Assembly (NCBI GenBank): GCA_021555105.2
Contig: CP134604.1
Location: forward strand, 3,448,501 to 3,512,500
Source: Thalassospiraceae bacterium LMO-JJ14
Lineage (GTDB): Bacteria; Pseudomonadota; Alphaproteobacteria; Rhodospirillales; Casp-alpha2
Direction: 5' to 3'
DNA: 64,000 bases
The translations under genes were made by a program, and so were the position numbers. Of the stretch, positions 52,604 through 60,958 are shown in pieces. Each line of letters opens with the position of its first letter. Position 1 is the stretch's first letter. Below the pieces are notes generated by a model that saw nothing but the letters and a program-made list of their open reading frames with translations, did not search any database and had not been told where the DNA came from.

Positions 52604-54087
52604 CTCATGATGAACGGGTTGGGCGTTTCCGTCGCATACGACATCCACACGGATTTGGTCTGCATGAATTCATAGATCGCGTCCTGACCGTTTTCACGCC
52701 CGACACCGGACTGCTTGTAGCCGCCGAACGGCGCCATGTAGCTGACGGCGCGGTAGGTATTGACCCAGATCGAGCCGGCGCGAAGTTGCTGCGACATCGT
52801 GAAGGCGCGGCGCATGGACTGGGTCCAGACCCCGGCGGCAAGGCCGTAAACCACGTCGTTGCCGACATGCAGCGCCTCTTCCTCGTCCTTGAAGGGGATC
52901 ACCGACAGAACCGGGCCGAAAACCTCTTCCTGGGCGATGCGCATCCGGTTGTTGACGCCGGTGAAGACCGTCGGCTCGACGAAATAGCCGTCGCCGCATT
53001 CCGGGCGTTCGGCCTTGGCGCCGCCCATGCGGACCTCGGCGCCCTCGTCCTTGGCAATGTCGATGTAGCTGAGGATCTTCTCGTACTGCGGCACCGTGGT
53101 GACGGGGCCGACCTGCGTGTCCATCAGCATCGGATCGCCCATCTTCGCCGTCTTCGCCAACTGGATCAGCTTGTCGACGAACTCGTCATGGATGCTTTCC
53201 TGCACCAGCAAGCGCGAACCGGCGATACAGGTCTGCCCGGTCGCCGCGAAGATGCCGGAAATCGCACCCTTGACCGCATTTTCCATGTCGCAGTCGTCGA
53301 ACACGATGTTCGGCGACTTGCCGCCAAGTTCCAGCGAAACACGCTTCAACTGTGACGCGCCTGTGGCATAGACCCGCTTGCCGGTTTCCGGGCCGCCGGT
53401 GAAGGTGATCTTGTCAACGCCCGGATGCTCGGTCAGCGCCGCGCCGACCTCGTGGCCGAAGCCGGTGACGACATTGACGACACCCGGCGGGAAGCCCGCT
53501 TCCTCGAACAGGCGCGCGTATTCGAGCGAGGACGCGGAGGTGAATTCGGACGGCTTGAGAACCACCGTGTTGCCGGCCGCCAGCGCCGGGGCCAGCTTCC
53601 ATGCCGCCAGCAACAGCGGCGAGTTCCACGGCGTGATCGCCGCCACAACGCCGAGCGGCTCGTGGCGCGTGTAATGGAAGTGATCGGGCTTGTCGATCGG
53701 TGTGACGCCGCCTTCGATCTTGTCGGCGAGACCGCCGAAGTAATAGTACCACTGCGGCACGTACTTGAGCTGCATGCCCATTTCGGCAAGCAGCTTGCCG
53801 TTGTCGCGGACCTCGGTTTCAGCCAGCGACTCCGCATGCTGCGCCACCAGATCGCCGAGCTTCCTGAGCAGGTGTCCGCGCTGCGTCGCCGTCATCTTCG
53901 GCCAGTCGCCCGTGGTAAACGCCTTGCGGGCCGCCGCCACGGCGCGATCGGCATCGTCCGCCGTGGCGCGCTGGAATTCAGCCCAGTTCCGACCGGTATA
54001 GGGGTTCATGCTTTCGAATGTCTGACCGCCGGACGCGTCGACCCATTCGCCACCGATCAGCATTTGATATTTTTTGAGGTCGCTCAT
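52600..54087 (-). CDS. NAD(P)-dependent aldehyde dehydrogenase
   Basis: 495 residues. All ALDH motifs are present: TPWNSPLLLAAWKLAPALAAGNTVVLKPSE, catalytic Glu in SLELGGKSPNIVF, catalytic Cys in ATGQTCIAGSRL, EEVFGPVLSVIPF and the C-terminal PFGGYKQSGVGRENG. Oxidises an aldehyde to the acid. In this operon a natural substrate would be the aldehyde released by the 2-oxoacid decarboxylase pair (sulfoacetaldehyde or phosphonoacetaldehyde are examples). Coupled to the SDR gene by a 4-base overlap and 22 bases after the NTF2-like gene. Confidence 0.93.
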   Translation of the reverse strand: MSDLKKYQMLIGGEWVDASGGQTFESMNPYTGRNWAEFQRATADDADRAVAAARKAFTTGDWPKMTATQRGHLLRKLGDLVAQHAESLAETEVRDNGKLLAEMGMQLKYVPQWYYYFGGLADKIEGGVTPIDKPDHFHYTRHEPLGVVAAITPWNSPLLLAAWKLAPALAAGNTVVLKPSEFTSASSLEYARLFEEAGFPPGVVNVVTGFGHEVGAALTEHPGVDKITFTGGPETGKRVYATGASQLKRVSLELGGKSPNIVFDDCDMENAVKGAISGIFAATGQTCIAGSRLLVQESIHDEFVDKLIQLAKTAKMGDPMLMDTQVGPVTTVPQYEKILSYIDIAKDEGAEVRMGGAKAERPECGDGYFVEPTVFTGVNNRMRIAQEEVFGPVLSVIPFKDEEEALHVGNDVVYGLAAGVWTQSMRRAFTMSQQLRAGSIWVNTYRAVSYMAPFGGYKQSGVGRENGQDAIYEFMQTKSVWMSYATETPNPFIMR

Positions 54088-54109
54088 GCTTCTTCTCCCC
54101 CGGATTGAT

Positions 54110-54511
54110 TTAAGCCGCCGATTGTTCGGCGTGATCCTTGATCATGACGCATGTCTTGGAAATGATCTGCCACGTCCCGTCGAGTTTCAAAACCGACAGG
54201 TAGTCGACGAATTCGCGGGTGCCGACCAGCACCTCGACCTTGACCATGACCGTATCCGGCCCGGCCTCGTCCATGGAAACAATGCGTTCGCGCCGCTCGG
54301 CCCCGGAGGCCTTGGGTGACGGACGGCTTTCGATGACCTTGCGGAAGTCGTCCATCGGCCAGTCGACGAAACCGCCGCCCAGATTGGCGGCATAAAGGTG
54401 TGCATTCGGATGAAACACCGAGCCCATCAGCAAATCGGTGTCGCCGCTGTAAAGTGCTTCAAAATAGTTCTGGATGCATGCCTCGACGGCACTCATGTCC
54501 TGAGCGTTCAT
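54110..54511 (-). CDS. NTF2-like (SnoaL/lumazine-binding-type) protein
   Basis: 133 residues from ATG 54511, preceded by AGGGAGGG; the open frame upstream has no ribosome site. The cone-like NTF2 fold is suggested by VEACIQNYFEALYSGDTDLLMGSVFHPNAHLYAA, SRPSPKASGAERRERIVSMDEAGPDTVMVKVEVLVG and TREFVDYLSVLKLDGTWQIISKTCV. This subgroup often occurs beside transporters and dehydrogenases in catabolic operons. Role unknown; a dehydratase, isomerase or binding function is possible. Confidence 0.85.
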   Translation of the reverse strand: MNAQDMSAVEACIQNYFEALYSGDTDLLMGSVFHPNAHLYAANLGGGFVDWPMDDFRKVIESRPSPKASGAERRERIVSMDEAGPDTVMVKVEVLVGTREFVDYLSVLKLDGTWQIISKTCVMIKDHAEQSAA

Positions 54512-54579
54512 GATACCCTCCCTGTTTGATCGGCGCATGCTAGCGCATCTGGCACCGGATTCCAGTATCTGCTGCAATT

Positions 54580-54631
54580 CATCCTTCGAGGCGCGGCCCA
54601 AGAAAGTTTCGGGGTGCTCCTCAGGATCAGG
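54580..54631. repeat. CATCCTTCGAGG...CTCCTCAGGATCAGG dispersed-type repeat
   Basis: Imperfect inverted repeat with ATCCTTCGAGGCGC and GTGCTCCTCAGGAT as arms, in the 128-base gap between the TPP-enzyme subunit gene and the NTF2-like gene. It resembles dispersed elements common in alphaproteobacterial chromosomes. Single copy in this window. It splits the long minus-strand operon into two parts. Confidence 0.6.
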
Positions 54632-54639
54632 ACGGAATG

Positions 54640-55239
54640 CTAAACCGCGCCCGGTCCCAGCAGTTCGGCACGGAAGCGGTTCTTGAGGTGCACCCCGTCC
54701 TTCGACGGCAAAACGAAATCGAGCGGCTCGGCACGCACCTTGATGACCCGGAACACCGGGCCTTCCGCATTGACGATGGCATCCAGATTGGCGGCGAGCG
54801 CATCCTCGTCGGCGATCACCTGGGCGTTCTTGATGCCGAGCCCCTGCGCCGTCAGCGCCAGATCGGCGACGGATGCGGTGTGCGTCGTCTGCATCCCGGT
54901 TTCGCCGTAACGTTCATTGTCGAACACACAGATGGCGAGGTTCTTCGGCGCCTGCACGGCAACCGTCGCCAGTGCGCCGATGCCCATCAGCATCTCGCCG
55001 TCGCCGGTGCAGACCAGCACGCGTTTCGACGGCTGCGCCAGGGCAAGCCCCAATCCCATCGGCACGGCGCCGCCCATGGCGCCCCACAGCGGAAAGATGC
55101 GCGCGCAATCGCCGGCGGCGGTAAAGTCCCAGTTGGTGGAGCCGAGACCGGTGACGATCAGTGAATCGTCGCGGGCATTCAAAAGCGTCTTGGCGACGTC
55201 GCGGCGGTGAAGCGGAAAACTCTCTGCACGGTCACTCAT
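54640..55239 (-). CDS. TPP-dependent 2-oxoacid decarboxylase, C-terminal (PP-domain) subunit, ComE/Ppd-like
   Basis: 199 residues. The thiamine-diphosphate-binding motif is seen as LVCTGDGEMLMGIGALATVA, ending in CVFDNERYGETG, plus GAMGGAVPMGLGLALAQ. It corresponds to the beta subunit of two-gene decarboxylases such as sulfopyruvate decarboxylase (ComDE) and the C-terminal half of phosphonopyruvate decarboxylase. It starts 10 bases after the alpha subunit gene. Works only with that partner. Which C3 2-oxoacid is used cannot be told from the sequence alone. Confidence 0.87.
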   Translation of the reverse strand: MSDRAESFPLHRRDVAKTLLNARDDSLIVTGLGSTNWDFTAAGDCARIFPLWGAMGGAVPMGLGLALAQPSKRVLVCTGDGEMLMGIGALATVAVQAPKNLAICVFDNERYGETGMQTTHTASVADLALTAQGLGIKNAQVIADEDALAANLDAIVNAEGPVFRVIKVRAEPLDFVLPSKDGVHLKNRFRAELLGPGAV

Positions 55240-55249
55240 GATTTCTTCC

Positions 55250-55759
55250 TCACTTGCCGAAGGTTTTGACGGGCACGAGGCGCTGGCTCAACAACAGCAC
55301 AGCCGACTGCTGACCGACGAAGGCCTTGTGCAACGTCGCCGCCGCCTTGGCGCCGACATCGGCCGGGTCCTCGACCTCGTCGACGAGGCAGCCCGCCGTT
55401 TCCAGCGCCTGCTTTGTCGTTGTGCCCATCGGCATCTGCCACGGATTGAACTCGTGCCACTGGCCGCGCATGGTGACGAAGGCAGCGAACGGGAAGCGGC
55501 AGGTCTCGATCAGCGACAGCATGTTGATGCAGTTGCCGACACCCGACGACTGCATCAGCATCACGCATTTCTCCCCGCCGAGCCAGGCACCGGCGCTCAC
55601 CGCCACGCCTTCTTCCTCGGTCGTCAGCGAGACCGCCTTGATGTCATTGTCGGCGATACAGGCATTGATCAAAATCTTATGACCGGCATCCGGCACATAC
55701 GCGACCTGACAGACACCGGCGTCCTTGACCGCCTTGTAGATATCGTTACCCCACTCCAT
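55250..55759 (-). CDS. TPP-dependent 2-oxoacid decarboxylase, N-terminal (Pyr-domain) subunit, ComD/Ppd-like
   Basis: 169 residues forming the pyrimidine-binding domain. VAYVPDAGHKILINACI is followed by SLTTEEEGVAVSAGAWLGG, which has the glutamate that activates thiamine diphosphate, and by LMQSSGVGNCINML and FVTMRGQWHEFNPWQMPMG. This is the layout of sulfopyruvate decarboxylase alpha (ComD) or phosphonopyruvate decarboxylase. It follows tctA after three bases, which ties the transporter substrate to this reaction. Confidence 0.87.
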   Translation of the reverse strand: MEWGNDIYKAVKDAGVCQVAYVPDAGHKILINACIADNDIKAVSLTTEEEGVAVSAGAWLGGEKCVMLMQSSGVGNCINMLSLIETCRFPFAAFVTMRGQWHEFNPWQMPMGTTTKQALETAGCLVDEVEDPADVGAKAAATLHKAFVGQQSAVLLLSQRLVPVKTFGK

Positions 55760-55762
55760 GAA

Positions 55763-57448
55763 TTATCCTTCCGACAAACGATGGCCTTCCGCATCCGCTG
55801 GATCGACTTTCCAGCCACGGCGGTGAATTTTGAACAACATATAAGCTGCGATGAGAAGTAGCAGCCCCCCCAGAATCGGCCGGACGGTGCCGACCATCAT
55901 GAACATTGGCAGTGCCAGCGCCGCGAGCAAGCCCGGCGTGAAAAAAAGCGTCCAGGTTTTGCGTCCGCGCTGTGCCTGATAGCCCGAGAAAAACAGCGAA
56001 AACACCGACAGGATCAAAAAGAACAATGACCATGGATGCGTGAAGAAAGGTGTGATCTCGGTCGAAATCGCGGTTGCGCGCGAAAGCCACAATTCAGCAA
56101 TCCGGCCCAGCACCACACCGAGGATCATCGGCGCCAGCGGGAAACCCAGATTGCGCATGACGTAGCCGACAATCCCGAACCAGAACAGCGTCCACATATC
56201 GAACGTGACGTTGTTGAGCGCAAAAATACCGATGCCGCAGTAGGCGAGGATGATCGATGCCAGAATATACATCCGGACCTTGGTCACGAGAACAAACAGC
56301 CTGAGCGCACCCGACTGCAATATCAACATCATGAAATTGGCAACGAAGAAGGCGATAAAAATCGAGTACGCCAGCACCGGTGTATCGCTGATGAAGCTCG
56401 GGCTCGGGATCACATCATGAATCAGCAGCGCCCCCAGCATCACGGCGGTCACGATGTCGCCCGGGATACCCAATGCCATCATCGTAATCAGCGCACCGCC
56501 GGCCGTCGCATTGTTGGCGGATTCCGGCGCGATGATCCCCTCGGCATGCCCCGTGCCGAACTTTTCCGGTGTCTTCGATGCTTTCTTCGCCTGATCGTAG
56601 GCAAGGATATTGGATATCGTGCTGCCGGCAGCGGGCAGGATGCCGGTAAAGACTCCGATGAAAGATGAACGGAAAAGATTAACCCAGTTTTTCAGCACCA
56701 TGACAGCCGCCTTGCGGTGCTCGATCCTGGCGCTGACGGCTCCGGTTTCCGTCAGGGCCTTGCGGGCACGGACCCGGTCTTCGATATCCGACAGCAACTG
56801 TGAAAAGGCGAACAACCCGATCAGAACCGGCAGGAAATCGAAGCCCTGCAGCAGCGCATCAGAGCCGAAATTGAATCGTGCTATGCCGTTGATACTGTCT
56901 TCGCCGATGGTCGCAACCAACAGCCCAAAGGCGGCCGCCAGCAATCCCTTGATCAGGTTCTCGCCCGCCAGACTGGCGGCAATGGTGAGCGCGAACATGA
57001 TCAGTGCGAAATAATCCCAGGGCTGGAATTCAAGCCCGATGCGGGCCAGTTGCGGCGCCAGCGTCACCAGCAACACGGCCGAAATCGTCCCCCCGAAGAA
57101 CGAGGCCCAGACCCCAAGCCCAAGCGCCAGTCCCGGATTCCCCGACCGCGCCATCGGGAAACCGTCGAATGTCGTCGCGACGGAACTCGGCGTGCCTGGA
57201 ATGCCGATCAAAATCCCCGACATCAAACCGCCAGACAGCCCGCCGACGAAAACCCCGATCATCGTTGCCAGCCCCTGCGCAGGCGGCATGCCGAATGTGA
57301 ACGGCAACGTCAGAACCACGGCCATGGCAATGGTAAAGCCGGGAATGGCACCTGCGATCAGGCCGGCGATCGTCCCGACGGCCATCAGCAGAACCGTTTT
57401 GATGGTCGCCAGTTCCTGAACCGCAGCGAGAATATTTTCCAAAATCAT
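55763..57448 (-). CDS. tctA: Tripartite tricarboxylate transporter large permease TctA
   Basis: 561 residues with about 11-12 membrane segments. Family motifs are seen as GTIAGLIAGAIPGFTIAMAVVLTLPFTFGMPPAQGLATMIGVFVGG, SGILIGIPGTPSSVATTFDGFPMA and the second-repeat GVFTGILPAAGSTISNILAYDQAKKAS, IIAPESANNATAGGALITMMALGIPGD. The C-terminal 80 residues add two or three extra hydrophobic segments beyond the usual length of about 500. Takes up a carboxylate delivered by TctC. Lies between tctB and the decarboxylase genes. Confidence 0.93.
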   Translation of the reverse strand: MILENILAAVQELATIKTVLLMAVGTIAGLIAGAIPGFTIAMAVVLTLPFTFGMPPAQGLATMIGVFVGGLSGGLMSGILIGIPGTPSSVATTFDGFPMARSGNPGLALGLGVWASFFGGTISAVLLVTLAPQLARIGLEFQPWDYFALIMFALTIAASLAGENLIKGLLAAAFGLLVATIGEDSINGIARFNFGSDALLQGFDFLPVLIGLFAFSQLLSDIEDRVRARKALTETGAVSARIEHRKAAVMVLKNWVNLFRSSFIGVFTGILPAAGSTISNILAYDQAKKASKTPEKFGTGHAEGIIAPESANNATAGGALITMMALGIPGDIVTAVMLGALLIHDVIPSPSFISDTPVLAYSIFIAFFVANFMMLILQSGALRLFVLVTKVRMYILASIILAYCGIGIFALNNVTFDMWTLFWFGIVGYVMRNLGFPLAPMILGVVLGRIAELWLSRATAISTEITPFFTHPWSLFFLILSVFSLFFSGYQAQRGRKTWTLFFTPGLLAALALPMFMMVGTVRPILGGLLLLIAAYMLFKIHRRGWKVDPADAEGHRLSEG

Positions 57449-57457
57449 CTGCGGCTC

Positions 57458-57946
57458 CTACAAGGTTGTGAAGATCATGCCCTGAGGCAAAATCACGCCA
57501 AGCGCATAGGTGAAAAGCGCCCACATGCCGGTTATCGACACCACCGCAATGACAGCATGTATAAGCAGATCGCGCGGTGTTCTTTCGCCGAGAACCGTCA
57601 ACAGGCAGAAAACCAGTGCAACACCGCCGATCAGCATGCCGAGAACCGGCAGCGTCAGCAAAAATAGGAAATAAAGCGCATAGCACCAAAGCGGGTTGTG
57701 ATATTTGCGGAGCCAGCCCCGAACCGTGAAAGGCTCATCCGCAACCGCATCCGGCCCGGCCTTGATACTTTGAAAAAGATAGACTGCCGTCAGGACAAAA
57801 AGGATAATCAGGATACCGCGCGGCCACACCTCGGCCCCCATGGTACCGTAGTCGATTTGACGAAAATCGAAACTGGCCCAAAAAAAGACAGACCACACTA
57901 TCATCAAGAGTATTGCGATAAATGTATCGCGATTAATCCGGCTCAT
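57458..57946 (-). CDS. tctB: Tripartite tricarboxylate transporter small permease TctB
   Basis: 162 residues with four hydrophobic segments (about 9-25, 40-62, 84-118 and 131-155), and the N-terminal motif WASFDFRQIDYGTMGAEVWPRGILIILFVLTAVYLFQSI typical of TctB. Forms the membrane complex with TctA. Located 9 bases upstream of tctA and 81 bases downstream of tctC, separated by a hairpin. Confidence 0.9.
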   Translation of the reverse strand: MSRINRDTFIAILLMIVWSVFFWASFDFRQIDYGTMGAEVWPRGILIILFVLTAVYLFQSIKAGPDAVADEPFTVRGWLRKYHNPLWCYALYFLFLLTLPVLGMLIGGVALVFCLLTVLGERTPRDLLIHAVIAVVSITGMWALFTYALGVILPQGMIFTTL

Positions 57947-57948
57947 AG

Positions 57949-57985
57949 CCGATCACCCGGAAATGTTTAGAGGAAAGGTGATCGG
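57949..57985. repeat. 9-bp inverted repeat between tctC and tctB
   Basis: CCGATCACC (57949-57957) and GGTGATCGG (57977-57985) are perfect reverse complements with a 19-base loop and no T-tract. Such intercistronic hairpins downstream of binding-protein genes often protect that part of the message and allow more binding protein than permease; that role is inferred here. Confidence 0.7.
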
Positions 57986-58027
57986 GGATGGCCAATCCGC
58001 CACCCCCGACCCAGGTTGCTAACCGGC

Positions 58028-59008
58028 TTACTTCTTGTACATGCCGATCTTGACGGCGACACGCTCGTGGTCATCATATTCCTTTTTGAACCACGCAGCA
58101 TAATCCTTGGGACCAAGCCACTTAACGTTCGTTCCCTTGGCGTCCAGCTGCTTCTTCAAATTGGCGTTTTCGGCAGCCTTTTTGAAGACCTGCGACCAGT
58201 GATCGATAATGTCGGCCGGTGTTCCCTTCGGTGCGACGACACCGCGAACCAAGGCATAGTTCATATCGACGCCCAGTTCCTTCAGCGTTGGCAGGTCCGG
58301 CAGGAACTTGGAACGCTCGTCGTCGGCAATAGCATAGGCTTTCAGCTCACCGGATTCGATGTACTTGCGGCCCGATGCAACGTTGATGGTGCCGAGATCG
58401 ACCGTGTTCGACAACAGTGCCGTCATGCGTTCACGCGTCCCGTCAAAGGGCACATACTTGAACTTCATACCGGTCAGGTCTTCGAGAAGCAGCCACATGA
58501 ACTGGCTGGTCGAACCGAACGTCGCGCCGGTTTTGGCTTCGCCGGGGTTTTCAATGCCGAACTTCTTGAATTCGGCGAAATTTTTCCACGGCGCCTTGCC
58601 CGACGCACCCAGAATTTCCGGGGTCGAGGTGACTTGCGCCACCATGTCGAACGCATCCCAGGTGAAATCGACGCGACCGTTCAGATAGCTGACGATGGCG
58701 CTCTGGTGAATGGCGAACAGCGTGCAACCATCGGGCTTTGAGCTTTTTGCTTCCTTGGCCCCCTTGTTGCCACCCTGGCCGCCAATCGTCACGACCTGGA
58801 TTTTCGGTTCGGCTTTCACCTCGTTATTTATGATGTTTTCAAAAATATTGAAGATCACCGCGGTGCCGCCACCAGCTTTCCACGGCACGATCAGTTTTGC
58901 TGTCGAACATGGAATCTTGGTTGCCGCTTCGGCGCTTCCCGGTGCAATCGCACCGAATGCACCGATAAGGGCAGCGGCACAGATACTGCTAAGGACTGAC
59001 TTTCTCAT
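58028..59008 (-). CDS. tctC: Tripartite tricarboxylate transporter substrate-binding protein TctC
   Basis: 326 residues from ATG 59008, giving a clean signal peptide (about 1-28, cut after GSAEA). The frame extends 11 codons upstream without need. Periplasmic two-lobed binding fold: KLIVPWKAGGGTAVIFNIFENIIN, IQVVTIGGQGGNKGAKEAKSSKPDG, ALVRGVVAPKGTPADIIDHWSQVFKKA and the C-terminal KEYDDHERVAVKIGM. Binds the transported carboxylate. First gene of the tct-decarboxylase-dehydrogenase operon. Divergent from the ggt gene. Confidence 0.92.
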   Translation of the reverse strand: MRKSVLSSICAAALIGAFGAIAPGSAEAATKIPCSTAKLIVPWKAGGGTAVIFNIFENIINNEVKAEPKIQVVTIGGQGGNKGAKEAKSSKPDGCTLFAIHQSAIVSYLNGRVDFTWDAFDMVAQVTSTPEILGASGKAPWKNFAEFKKFGIENPGEAKTGATFGSTSQFMWLLLEDLTGMKFKYVPFDGTRERMTALLSNTVDLGTINVASGRKYIESGELKAYAIADDERSKFLPDLPTLKELGVDMNYALVRGVVAPKGTPADIIDHWSQVFKKAAENANLKKQLDAKGTNVKWLGPKDYAAWFKKEYDDHERVAVKIGMYKK

Positions 59009-59096
59009 AAGGCTATCTCCCTGAAGTTTGATCATCGACACAACAACCGGACGCCCGGCTGAATTTTCTTATTGAAGAAACTTTAACTCAGGAATT

Positions 59097-59124
59097 TTGA
59101 CCTCGCCAGCCCAGTGACGATAAT
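59097..59124 (+). promoter_or_regulatory. Possible sigma-70 promoter of the ggt gene
   Basis: TTGACC (59097-59102), 16-base spacer, GATAAT (59119-59124), about 82 bases before the ATG at 59206, with AAGGA just upstream of the start codon. Confidence 0.45.
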
Positions 59125-59205
59125 AAATACCCTTGGCAATCACTTTGTTCTCACTACATACAAGAATTGGTCTTTTTATCGATCCCACTAACTTAAGGAA
59201 TCCCT

Positions 59206-60804
59206 ATGCGCGATTTGGAGAAACCCGGCCGGTCACCGGCATACGGCAAACACGGCATGGTCGCCACATCTCATGCGATTTCGACCGCTGTCGGTCTCGA
59301 CATCCTTCGCCGGGGCGGCAACGCCATGGACGCCGCTGTCGCGGCGTGCGCCGTGCAGTGCGTCGTGGAGCCTGAATCGACCGGGATCGGCGGCGATAAT
59401 TTCTGCATCTACGCCCCTGAAGGCTCGATCAAGGACATGGTCACCTTTAACGGGTCGGGCCGCGCGCCTGCCCGGGCGACGCCGGAATGGTATGCAGATC
59501 AGGGCATCACCGAGATCGCGCGCCAGTCGCCGCACGCGGTCATCGTGCCGGGTGTGATCGATGCGTGGGAAACCCTGATCAGGGACCACGGGTCCATGGA
59601 TTTCGGCGAATTGCTGCAGCCGGCGATTGAGTATGCCCGTGACGGCTATCCGGTCTCGTCGCGGGTATCGGTCGATTTCGCGAGCCAGATCGAACTGCTC
59701 AAGGGCGATCCCAATGCGTCGCGTGTGTTCATGCCGAACGGCAAGACGCCTGCTGCCGGGGAAATGCATTCCCAGCCGGAACTGGCGACGACACTCTCGA
59801 AGATCGCCGAACAGGGCCGCGATGCGTTCTACACCGGCGACGTCGCCGAGGACATGGTGTCCTATCTGCAGTCGCTCGGCGGGCTGCATACCCTGGACGA
59901 TTTCAAGAACGCCAAAGGCGAATACGTGCAGGCGATTTCGACCAATTACCGCGGCTACGACATTTACGAATGCCCGCCGAACGGTCAGGGCATCATCGCG
60001 CTTTTGCTGCTGAATATGCTGAAAGACGTACCGACGGACGGCGTCGATCCGCTGTCGGTCGAACGCCTGCACATGGAAATCGAGTACGGCCGCCTCGCCT
60101 ATCAGGACCGCAATTTCTATTGCGCCGATCCGAACCAGGCCGATGTCCCCATCGACTGGCTGCTGTCCGATGCGCACGCCAGGGAACTGGCCGCACACTT
60201 CGACCCGGCGAAAGCGCTCAATCCGCTGCCGCCGGTATCGGCACCGGTCAACGAAAGCACGGTCTATATCTCGGTCGTCGACAAGGACCGCAACGCGTGC
60301 AGTTTCATCAACACCCTGTTCTCGAATTTCGGCACCGGTCTGATGGCGCCGAAATCGGGTGTCATGCTGACCAACCGCGGCCAGGGCTTCACACTGGAAC
60401 AGGGGCATATGAACTGCATCGCACCGAACAAGCGGCCGATGCACACCATCATCCCCGGCATGCTCGGCGACGGCGACAAGGCGGTGATGCCGTTCGGCGT
60501 CATGGGCGGCCAGTATCAGTCGTTCGGCCACATGCAGTTCCTGACCAAGATGCTCGATTTCGGCATGGACATTCAGGAAGCGCAGGATGCGCCGCGGGTG
60601 TTCCCGATCGCCAACACCATGGACGTCGAGATGGAAGGCACACTGCCCGCCGAGACCATCGCCGCGCTTGAAAAGCTCGGTCACAGGCGCATCAAGCCCG
60701 CCAAGCCGATCGGCGGCTCGCAGGCGATCTGGATCGACTGGGAACGCGGTGTGCTGACAGGCGGCTCGGAACCCCGCAAGGACGGCTGCGCGGTCGGCTA
60801 CTGA
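59206..60804 (+). CDS. Gamma-glutamyltransferase-family protein (Ntn hydrolase)
   Basis: 532 residues. The family N-terminus KHGMVATSHAISTAVGLDILRRGGNAMDAAVAA and ESTGIGGDNFCIY are followed by the likely self-processing site: the nucleophilic Thr in NESTVYISVVDKDRNACSFINTLFSNFGTG (about residue 350), which would start the small subunit. PFGVMGGQYQSFGHMQFLTKMLDFGMDIQEAQDAPR is also typical. No signal peptide is seen, so it is probably cytoplasmic, unlike classical Ggt. It may hydrolyse gamma-glutamyl or related amide bonds; an acylase role is also possible. Lies between the tct operon and the ectoine genes. Confidence 0.9.
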   Translation: MRDLEKPGRSPAYGKHGMVATSHAISTAVGLDILRRGGNAMDAAVAACAVQCVVEPESTGIGGDNFCIYAPEGSIKDMVTFNGSGRAPARATPEWYADQGITEIARQSPHAVIVPGVIDAWETLIRDHGSMDFGELLQPAIEYARDGYPVSSRVSVDFASQIELLKGDPNASRVFMPNGKTPAAGEMHSQPELATTLSKIAEQGRDAFYTGDVAEDMVSYLQSLGGLHTLDDFKNAKGEYVQAISTNYRGYDIYECPPNGQGIIALLLLNMLKDVPTDGVDPLSVERLHMEIEYGRLAYQDRNFYCADPNQADVPIDWLLSDAHARELAAHFDPAKALNPLPPVSAPVNESTVYISVVDKDRNACSFINTLFSNFGTGLMAPKSGVMLTNRGQGFTLEQGHMNCIAPNKRPMHTIIPGMLGDGDKAVMPFGVMGGQYQSFGHMQFLTKMLDFGMDIQEAQDAPRVFPIANTMDVEMEGTLPAETIAALEKLGHRRIKPAKPIGGSQAIWIDWERGVLTGGSEPRKDGCAVGY

Positions 60805-60827
60805 TCCGTCCGGCCATTTGCTTCCAT

Positions 60828-60914
60828 CGTCATCCCAAACTTGATTTGGGATCCATAGCACCCGTGCACTCTTCGCGTGTTGCTTATGGACCCTGAAACA
60901 GGTTCAGGGTGACG
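60828..60914. repeat. Dispersed CGTCATCCC...GGGTGACG element, copy 4
   Basis: Two hairpins in tandem, CCCAAACTTGATTTGGG and CCCTGAAACAGGTTCAGGG, framed by CGTCATCC and GGTGACG. Nearly the same sequence recurs at 62963-63048. Located between ggt and doeB. Confidence 0.88.
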
Positions 60915-60958
60915 AAAGGAGTATTGAATGGTTAGGCCGATTCCCCCACACTCCGCCC

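Noticed and set aside
59233-60861. A 542-codon open frame on the minus strand
   Set aside because: Antisense to the Ggt-family gene and without recognisable domains.
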